Below are positions 4,629 to 9,969 of a stretch of 9,969 bases of DNA, piece by piece. The notes below the pieces were generated by a model that saw only the letters and a list, made by a program, of their open reading frames with translations, made no database searches and was not told where the DNA came from. Source of the DNA: an uncultured Gemmatimonadota bacterium (GTDB lineage Bacteria; Gemmatimonadota; Gemmatimonadetes; Gemmatimonadales; Gemmatimonadaceae); the NCBI GenBank assembly GCA_946479015.1, contig CAMLEQ010000111.1:1-9969 (forward strand). Reading direction: 5' to 3'. Each line of letters opens with the position of its first letter. Positions within the stretch are counted from its first letter, which is position 1. Position numbers and translations under genes: made by a program.

Positions 4629-7618
4629 GGCTCGTGCTCGTGGCGCTGGCGGCGATGCTGCTCCCCTGCATCCTGCCGGCGCAGATCATTCCCGGCGCGC
4701 CTCCGCGCCCCGACACCGGGCTCACCGCCCCGGCCGACACCGGCTTCCGCCCCCCTTTCGACACGACGCGGCGGGCGCGGGGGGACACCACGCGCCGCGA
4801 CAGCACCAAGGCGCCGCGCGAGCTGGTGAAGTGGGAGGAGCCGGATTCCGTGATGTCCGCGCTCCTCGCGCGCTCCGGCTACGTCAGCACGCGCTACCAG
4901 GGGAAGCGGGCCGTCTTCGATGCCCAGCACCGGAAGCTCACCCTCTCCGGCAAGGCCGCCGTCCAGCGCGAGCAGACGATCCTCGTCGCGGATACCATCG
5001 TCTACGACGACTCCACCAAGATCGTGCGTGCCGCCTCCCCGCCCGGCGACACGATCGTGCTGCGCGATCCATCGCAGGGCACCGGGGATCTGGTGGCGCT
5101 CGGCGGCCTCGAGTACGACATCCTCCAGCACCGCGGCATCGGGCGCGGCATCGCGACGTCGTCGCCGCAGGGGGGGCAGACCTGGTACGTGTACTCCGAC
5201 ACCTCGGCGGTGCAGGGGGACACCACGGGGCAGGGGCGCAACACGTCGTACGCCGTGAACGGCTCCGTGACGAGCTGCGACCTGCCGTACCCGCACTATC
5301 ACTTCCAGACGAAGGAAGTGAAGATCGTCTCGAAGCGGATCCTCGTGGCGCGCCCGGCGGTGCTCTACATCGCGGACATCCCCGTGATGTGGCTCCCCTT
5401 CATCTTCCAGGACATGCGCGCCGGCCGCCGCAGCGGGATCATCCCCCCGCGCTTCGGCCTCAGCGACATCGTGCGCACGTCGCCGTCCTATCGACGGCAG
5501 ATCGACAACCTGGGCTACTACTTCGCCATCAGCGACTACATGGATGCCACCGTGTCGTTCGACTGGCGGAGCGGCAACAGCGACGAGATCGGGAACGTGG
5601 GGTGGACGCGGTGGAACGGCGAATGGCGCTACCGCTGGCTCGACCGCTTCCTGAGCGGCGCGGTGCGCACGTCGTACTCGAAGCTCAGCGACGGGCAGAA
5701 CAACTTCGCCCTGTCGTGGACCCACCAGCAGCAGTTCTCGCAGCGCAGCAGCCTGAACGCGAACGTCAACTACACCAGCAACACCACCGCCATCCAGCAG
5801 CAGGCGTTCACCGTCGCGCAGACGTTCGCCGCGATCGCCTCGGCGCTCAACTTCCAGCAGGCGCTCGGCCCGGCGAACTTCAGCATCGGCGGCACGCGCA
5901 CGCAGCACAGCGGCCGCTCGGAGATCGACCAGAACTTCCCGAACTTCACGGTGACCACCAAGCCGGTGAACGTCACCTCGTGGATGGTGTGGTCGCCGTC
6001 GCTCTCCGTGACGAACTCGCAGATCTTCCACCGCGATGCGCCGCCGATCCCGTTCCTGTACACGCCGAGCACCACGGGCCGGGGCTTCGACAGCACGCGG
6101 GTGGATGCCAACGAGCGCACCACCGGGGTGAGCTTCCAGACGCCGATCCGCTTCGGCGGCTTCACCTGGAACAACAGCTTCAACCTGAACGACCATGTGG
6201 AGAACTTCCCCCGCACCTTCGACATCTTCGACTTCGAGACGGGGGCGGTGATCGGGAAGCGCGTCTACGCGAGCAACTTCCAGACGCGCCTCGACTGGAC
6301 GACGGGGATCACCCTGCCGGCGATCTTCCAGGGGAAGCTCAACCTGTCGCCGTCGGTGTCCATCGTGAACGCGGACCCGAGCAGCCCCTTCCTGCTGCGG
6401 ACGTGGCTCACCGGGGGGCGCTGGGTGCACCAGCGGAAGACGCTCCAGTACGGCCTCTCGATGTCGCCGACGCTGTTCGGCTTCTTCCCAGGGTTCGGGC
6501 CGTTCTCGCGCATCCGGCACTCGATCCAGCCGCGGATCAGCTTCGCCTACTCCCCCGCGGCGGACGTGAGCGACGACTTCCTGAAGGCACTCAACCGCGC
6601 GCGCGCCACCACCATCACCGGGCTCGCGCAGAAGAGCGTCACGGTGCAGCTCGACCAGGTGTTCGAGGCGAAGCTCAAGGCGCCGAGCGACACGAACCCC
6701 GACGCGGGGCAGAAGATCAAGCTGCTGGCGATCAATCTCACTCCGCTCACCTACGACTTCGAGCGCGCGCGGAAGACCGGGCACACCGGGCTCACGAGCA
6801 CCACGTTCGGCTACCGGCTCTCCTCGGACCTGCTGCCGGGGCTCGACTTCAGCGTGGGCTACTCGCTCTTCCAGGGGGACGTGAACAGCGACAGCGCCAA
6901 GTTCAAGCCGTTCCGGACGAACGTGAGCGCATCGCTCACCATCGGACGGAAGAGCAACCCGTTCGCCGTGCTCCAGCGCATCTTCGGCGGGGCCACGCCG
7001 CCGCCATCGGATCTGGCGGACACGGTGTCCACGAGCATGACGAACGACCAGTCGGAGGACGCGCTCGACCGGCAGGCCAACGTCGCCGGCCCCGGCTACA
7101 ACGGGATGCCGATCGGCATCAACACCAAGGCCGGGTGGAGCGCGTCGCTCAGCTTCACCTCCTCGCGGAGCCGCCCGATCCCCGGGGCCAAGATCTTCGA
7201 CCCCGCCACGTTCTGCGCGCCGCTCCAGTTCGACCAGCTCCGCTACGACCAGTGCGTGCTGGAGCAGACGCCCCCCGACTCGCTACAGACGCCGGCGTCC
7301 GGCGGCGACATCATCCAGGCGCCGGCGCGCAGCACGCTGCGCTCGAGCACGTCCTTCTCCCTCACGCCCAAGTGGGCGATGCAGTGGACCACGGCGTACG
7401 ACTTCGAGCAGCACGAGTTCGCCGACCAGAACGTGTCGCTCCAGCGCGACATGCACGACTGGCGGGCGCTCCTCAGCTTCTCCCGCGCGCCCAACGGCAA
7501 CTTCGCCTTCAGCTTCTTCATCTCGCTCAAGGCCGAGCCGGACCTCAAGTTCGACTACCACCGCTCCACGGCTCGCCCCGCGCTCCCCGCGTCGAGCACC
7601 ACCACCGAGACGCCGTAG
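4625..7618 (+). CDS. lptD: LPS-assembly protein LptD (OstA/Imp), Bacteroidetes/Gemmatimonadota type
   Basis: LptD is the outer-membrane beta-barrel that, with LptE, inserts lipopolysaccharide into the outer leaflet. The 997-residue protein has a signal peptide ending near L-P-A19 before Q20 and a Pro/Asp/Thr/Arg-rich linker at about 25-65. The OstA-like periplasmic jellyroll lies at about 85-195, and a conserved junction contains T-S-C218-D with P-H-Y-H-F, then I-P-V-M-W-L-P-F, then R-R-S-G-I-I-P-P. The barrel, of alternating aromatic/polar strands, runs from about 285 to 985. The closing segment R-D-M-H-D-W ... I-S-L-K-A-E-P-D-L-K matches the C-terminal signature I associate with Bacteroidetes-like LptD. 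Cysteines of the mature protein are C218, C864 and C877. The frame stays open upstream through tatC, but only GTG 4625 gives a signal peptide, and it overlaps the tatC stop (GTGA). No lptE is visible. Confidence 0.9.
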   Translation: MRLVLVALAAMLLPCILPAQIIPGAPPRPDTGLTAPADTGFRPPFDTTRRARGDTTRRDSTKAPRELVKWEEPDSVMSALLARSGYVSTRYQGKRAVFDAQHRKLTLSGKAAVQREQTILVADTIVYDDSTKIVRAASPPGDTIVLRDPSQGTGDLVALGGLEYDILQHRGIGRGIATSSPQGGQTWYVYSDTSAVQGDTTGQGRNTSYAVNGSVTSCDLPYPHYHFQTKEVKIVSKRILVARPAVLYIADIPVMWLPFIFQDMRAGRRSGIIPPRFGLSDIVRTSPSYRRQIDNLGYYFAISDYMDATVSFDWRSGNSDEIGNVGWTRWNGEWRYRWLDRFLSGAVRTSYSKLSDGQNNFALSWTHQQQFSQRSSLNANVNYTSNTTAIQQQAFTVAQTFAAIASALNFQQALGPANFSIGGTRTQHSGRSEIDQNFPNFTVTTKPVNVTSWMVWSPSLSVTNSQIFHRDAPPIPFLYTPSTTGRGFDSTRVDANERTTGVSFQTPIRFGGFTWNNSFNLNDHVENFPRTFDIFDFETGAVIGKRVYASNFQTRLDWTTGITLPAIFQGKLNLSPSVSIVNADPSSPFLLRTWLTGGRWVHQRKTLQYGLSMSPTLFGFFPGFGPFSRIRHSIQPRISFAYSPAADVSDDFLKALNRARATTITGLAQKSVTVQLDQVFEAKLKAPSDTNPDAGQKIKLLAINLTPLTYDFERARKTGHTGLTSTTFGYRLSSDLLPGLDFSVGYSLFQGDVNSDSAKFKPFRTNVSASLTIGRKSNPFAVLQRIFGGATPPPSDLADTVSTSMTNDQSEDALDRQANVAGPGYNGMPIGINTKAGWSASLSFTSSRSRPIPGAKIFDPATFCAPLQFDQLRYDQCVLEQTPPDSLQTPASGGDIIQAPARSTLRSSTSFSLTPKWAMQWTTAYDFEQHEFADQNVSLQRDMHDWRALLSFSRAPNGNFAFSFFISLKAEPDLKFDYHRSTARPALPASSTTTETP

Positions 7619-7636
7619 CGGCGCGCTGTCGCCTGA

Positions 7637-7676
7637 CGGGCGCGCCGTCCTGTCCACCCTGGTGGACGGCCGCCCG
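7637..7676 (+). terminator. GC-rich hairpin after lptD, probable end of the envelope operon
   Basis: GGGCG 7638-7642 plus GCCGTCC 7644-7650 pairs with GGACGGC 7664-7670 plus CGCCC 7671-7675. C7643 is bulged, one more C-G pair (7637/7676) can form, and the loop has 13 bases. It starts 19 bases after the lptD stop. No U-tract follows, so it is not a textbook intrinsic terminator. A competing inner hairpin (GTCCAC 7652-7657 / GTGGAC 7662-7667) could form instead. The rest of this 162-base gap (7677-7770) shows no gene and no convincing promoter hexamers. Confidence 0.45.
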
Positions 7677-7770
7677 CCCTGCCAAAACGGTAACGCGTTT
7701 CATCGCACCAGCTTGCGTGCCGAGCCCATCCGGGCCCGGCACCTGCCTCACCCATCGGCGGACCTTCACC

Positions 7771-7774
7771 GGAG
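7771..7774 (+). promoter_or_regulatory. Shine-Dalgarno site for the FnIII lipoprotein gene
   Basis: GGAG lies 6 bases before the ATG at 7781, the same arrangement as for pal. It confirms the start that gives a lipoprotein signal peptide. Confidence 0.55.
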
Positions 7775-7780
7775 CGCACC

Positions 7781-8878
7781 ATGCGACGCTTCGCCGCGTA
7801 CGCAGCCCTGCTGGTCGTGCTGTCGGCGTGCACCACCGCGGAGATCACCGGACCCGGCGATCTCACGCCCCCCTTCAACCTCACCTACCAGCTCATCCCG
7901 AGCGGCGACCCCGATGCCCCCGAGGGCATCCGGCTGCGCTGGGAGCCGCCTGACGACGGTCGCGTCGCCGATTACGTGGTGTACTCCCGCGGCGCCGGCG
8001 GCGACTGGGTCCGCCGGGCGGAGACCACCTCCGCCTCCTTCGACGATCTCGGCGCGCCGGATGCGCAGTACTACGTCACGTCGCAGTCGGCCGACGGCGT
8101 GGAGAGCGACGGCTCGAACGTGGTGACGATCGATCCCGCGGAGCGAATGGCGCCGCCGTCCACTCTCTCCTCGATCTCCCTCGATGGCGCGGTGCGGCTC
8201 GCCTGGTCCTCCGATGCGCGCCTGGCGGCCCCGGAGCTGTTCGACCATTACCGCGTGTACTCCACGCGCTACGATCTGGACCGCGGCACCTGCGATCCCG
8301 CTTGGGCGCTCGAGGGCACCACGGTGTCGGAGGACTTCATCGCCTCCGGCCTCCCGAACGGCGTGCCGCGGTGCTTCGCCGTGAGCACCATCAGCCGCGA
8401 CGGACACGAGAGCGACTGGACGACGCCGCGCGACGACACGCCGCGCTACGACGCGCGCAACGTGCTCCTGCGGGACGCGCAGGACGACCTGTCCGCGAGC
8501 GGCTTCTCGTTCTTCGTGCCGTCCACCGGCACGCTCGGCGCCGTGCTCTCCGGGAGCCGCACGGACATCGACTTCCGCGTGGATCGCGCCTCCGATGGCT
8601 CCATGTGGATGACCCCAGTGCGCTCCGGCACGAGCGTGACGCTCTACGGCTCGCTGCCGGTGGACGACCTCACCTCGATCGACTACGCGCCGCTCGACGG
8701 ATACTCCACCGCCGCCATCGAAGCCGTGCCTGGCTACGGCTACGTGTACGAGACGCGGTTGTCCGATGGCCTGCACTACGGCGCGGTCCGCGTGACGGCG
8801 GTGGGCGCCGACTACGTGATCCTCGACTGGGCGTACCAGACCGATTACGGCAACCCGGAGCTGCGGACGACCCGATAG
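7781..8878 (+). CDS. Lipoprotein with two fibronectin type III-like domains and an unassigned C-terminal domain
   Basis: I do not recognise a named gene here. The 365-residue product has a lipoprotein signal peptide with lipobox L14-S-A-C17, so it should be membrane-anchored on the periplasmic or surface side. Two fibronectin type III-like beta-sandwiches follow. The first (about 27-117) has L-R-W-E-P-P and Y-V-V-Y strands; the second (about 124-212) has V-R-L-A-W-S and Y-R-V-Y strands. The second domain contains C171 and C198, the only other cysteines, well placed for a disulfide. The last 150 residues or so (about 213-360) are beta-rich and aromatic, ending in H-Y-G-A-V-R-V and D-W-A-Y-Q-T-D-Y-G-N-P-E-L. 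I cannot assign this part to a family, but it reads as a folded, conserved-looking domain. The gene has its own Shine-Dalgarno and is flanked by hairpins, so it is probably a separate transcription unit. A binding or adhesion role is only a guess from the FnIII fold. Confidence 0.85.
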   Translation: MRRFAAYAALLVVLSACTTAEITGPGDLTPPFNLTYQLIPSGDPDAPEGIRLRWEPPDDGRVADYVVYSRGAGGDWVRRAETTSASFDDLGAPDAQYYVTSQSADGVESDGSNVVTIDPAERMAPPSTLSSISLDGAVRLAWSSDARLAAPELFDHYRVYSTRYDLDRGTCDPAWALEGTTVSEDFIASGLPNGVPRCFAVSTISRDGHESDWTTPRDDTPRYDARNVLLRDAQDDLSASGFSFFVPSTGTLGAVLSGSRTDIDFRVDRASDGSMWMTPVRSGTSVTLYGSLPVDDLTSIDYAPLDGYSTAAIEAVPGYGYVYETRLSDGLHYGAVRVTAVGADYVILDWAYQTDYGNPELRTTR

Positions 8879-8883
8879 CACCT

Positions 8884-8905
8884 CCCACGCACGGTCGTGC
8901 GCGGG
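8884..8905 (+). terminator. Hairpin between the lipoprotein gene and hutH
   Basis: CCC 8884-8886 and CGCACG 8888-8893 face CGTGCG 8896-8901 and GGG 8903-8905, with one A-C mismatch. The innermost pair must open, leaving the four-base loop GGTC. It begins 5 bases after the lipoprotein stop and ends 12 bases before hutH. No U-tract follows, so it could be a weak terminator, an mRNA 3'-end stabiliser or an operator for hutH. Confidence 0.3.
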
Positions 8906-8911
8906 TAACTT
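8906..8911 (+). promoter_or_regulatory. Possible -10 element of a leaderless hutH promoter
   Basis: TAACTT fits the TANNNT -10 pattern and ends 6 bases before the hutH ATG at 8918. That placement would put transcription start at or beside the start codon. There is no Shine-Dalgarno before hutH, which agrees with a leaderless mRNA. No good -35 hexamer is visible about 17 bases upstream, where the sequence is occupied by the hairpin, so this remains weak. Confidence 0.25.
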
Positions 8912-8917
8912 CCCCGC

Positions 8918-9969
8918 ATGACCGAACCGATCTTGATCGATGGGATGTCGCTCACCGTCGCGGACGTCCGCCGGGTGGCGGAAGGGACCGCGACGGTGGC
9001 GCTGGCGCCGGCGGCGCGCGAGCGGATCGCGCGCGCGAGGCGGATCGTGGAGGACGTGGTGCGGCGAGGCGATGTGGTGTACGGCGTCACCACCGGCTTC
9101 GGGAAGCTCTCCGAGGTCGCGATCCCTCCCGACCGGCTCGCCGAGCTTCAGGTGAACCTCGTGCGCAGCCACGCGGCGGGCGTCGGGCCGCTCCTGCCTG
9201 TGCGCGAGGTGCGCGCGATGATGCTCCTCCGCGCGAACGTGATCGCCAAGGGCTACTCCGGCGCGCGCGCCGAGCTGGTGGATCTGCTCGCCGGCATGCT
9301 CAACGCCGGGCTGCACCCGCCGGTACCGGAGCAGGGGAGCGTGGGCGCGAGCGGCGATCTGGCGCCGCTCGCGCACCTCGCGCTGGCGCTGATCGGGGAG
9401 GGGGAGCTGCGTCGCGACGGCCGGATGGGACCGGCGGCCGAGATGCTGCGCGCGGCGGGGCTCGCACCGGTGGTGCTCGACCCCAAGGAGGGGATCACCC
9501 TCATCAACGGCACCCAGGCGCACACCGCCGTGGCGGCGCTCGCGCTCGGCGACGCGCTGCGCCTCTGGCGGACGGCCCACGTGGCCGGCGCGATGTCGCT
9601 CGAGGGGCTCATGGGGACCCCGGTCGCGTTCGACGAGCGCATCCAGGAGGCGCGGGGGCAGGTGGGGCAGCGGAGCTCCGCCGCCCTCCTCCGCACCCTC
9701 CTCGCGGACAGCGAGATCCGCGAGTCGCACCGCTACCACGATCCGCGGGTGCAGGACGCCTACGCGCTCCGCTGCATGCCGCAGGTGCACGGGCCGGCGC
9801 TCGACGCGCTGCGCTTCGCGGAGGGGATGATCGCCAGGGAGGTGAACGCGGCCACCGACAACCCGCTCGTGCTCGGCCCCGATGAGATCCTGAGCGGAGG
9901 GAACTTCCACGGCCAGGCGGTGGCGATGGCGCTCGACGTGATGGCCATCGCGCTCACCAACCTGGCGAC
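8918..9969 (+). CDS. hutH: Histidine ammonia-lyase (histidase), N-terminal 350 residues, 3' end outside window
   Basis: HutH deaminates L-histidine to trans-urocanate and ammonia, the first step of histidine catabolism, in the cytoplasm as a tetramer. The frame is open from ATG 8918 to the right edge, giving about 350 of the usual 500 or so residues. The catalytic Tyr loop Y55-G-V-T-T-G-F-G is present. So is the A144-S145-G146 triad, followed by D-L-A-P-L-A-H, which cyclises to the MIO prosthetic group. Later landmarks are [24 protein letters not shown] and the A-T-D-N-P-L with S-G-G-N-F-H-G-Q active-site segments. The residues H-D rather than aromatic specificity motifs and the N-F-H-G-Q pattern favour histidase over phenylalanine or tyrosine ammonia-lyase. 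No Shine-Dalgarno precedes the start. The neighbours are unrelated envelope genes, so it probably has its own promoter. Other hut genes are not in the window. Confidence 0.93.
   Translation, partial: MTEPILIDGMSLTVADVRRVAEGTATVALAPAARERIARARRIVEDVVRRGDVVYGVTTGFGKLSEVAIPPDRLAELQVNLVRSHAAGVGPLLPVREVRAMMLLRANVIAKGYSGARAELVDLLAGMLNAGLHPPVPEQGSVGASGDLAPLAHLALALIGEGELRRDGRMGPAAEMLRAAGLAPVVLDPKEGITLINGTQAHTAVAALALGDALRLWRTAHVAGAMSLEGLMGTPVAFDERIQEARGQVGQRSSAALLRTLLADSEIRESHRYHDPRVQDAYALRCMPQVHGPALDALRFAEGMIAREVNAATDNPLVLGPDEILSGGNFHGQAVAMALDVMAIALTNLA

Noticed and set aside
4502..6784. 760-residue minus-strand open frame over lptD
   Set aside because: Same reason: antisense shadow of lptD, no recognisable motif.
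4831..7953. 1040-residue plus-strand open frame overlapping lptD in another frame
   Set aside because: An Arg/Pro/His-rich off-frame translation over a gene with clear LptD motifs, running past the lptD stop into the intergenic region.
8302..9885. 527-residue plus-strand open frame overlapping the lipoprotein gene and hutH
   Set aside because: Off-frame to both real genes and of Arg/Gly/Ala composition. The hutH frame (8918 onward) contains the A-S-G MIO triad and active-site motifs.
7766..9910. 714-residue minus-strand open frame
   Set aside because: It lies antisense to the FnIII lipoprotein gene and hutH, both of which have clear family motifs and starts. The translation is Arg/His/Ala/Gly-rich without domain features, typical of a high-GC shadow.

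Overview
The window is about 10 kb of very GC-rich DNA, and every gene I can support lies on the + strand. It looks like chromosomal sequence from a diderm bacterium, most likely Gemmatimonadota or a close FCB-group relative. The reasons are the Bacteroidetes/Gemmatimonadota style of LptD (its C-terminal R-D-M-H-x-W segment and its N-terminal layout), a Pal with an Asp-Ser-Ile/Leu-Ala-Arg repeat spacer, a TonB-like protein in the TolA position, and the high GC. This placement is inferred from protein style, not from a marker gene.

Bases 1-7618 form one tightly packed envelope gene cluster: tolR (3' part only) - tolA-like - tolB - pal - cpoB - tatC - lptD. Three junctions are 4-base stop/start overlaps (GTGA 311-314, ATGA 2978-2981, GTGA 4625-4628), one has a 1-base gap, and the longest gap inside the cluster is 51 bases. 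tolQ should lie just upstream, outside the window. TolQ-TolR with the TolA-like protein would make an energised inner-membrane machine that reaches through the periplasm to TolB and Pal at the outer membrane. CpoB links that machine to peptidoglycan synthesis. TatC, the core of the twin-arginine export pathway, and LptD, the outer-membrane LPS translocon, extend the cluster into general envelope biogenesis.

Bases 7619-7780 are non-coding and hold a strong GC hairpin just after lptD, probably the end of the operon. A separate gene (7781-8878) encodes a lipoprotein with two fibronectin type III-like domains and an unrecognised C-terminal domain. After a 39-base gap that holds a second hairpin and a possible leaderless promoter, hutH (histidine ammonia-lyase) begins at 8918 and runs off the window after about 350 residues.

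I found no tRNA, rRNA, CRISPR array, insertion sequence or prophage gene. The long minus-strand and off-frame ORFs are high-GC shadows of these genes. Nothing here is clearly a new system. The items most worth a second look are the FnIII lipoprotein with its unassigned C-terminal domain, the TonB/TolA-type hybrid that keeps most of the SHLS motif, the reduced cysteine set in LptD, the tol-pal-tatC-lptD linkage and the possibly leaderless hutH.
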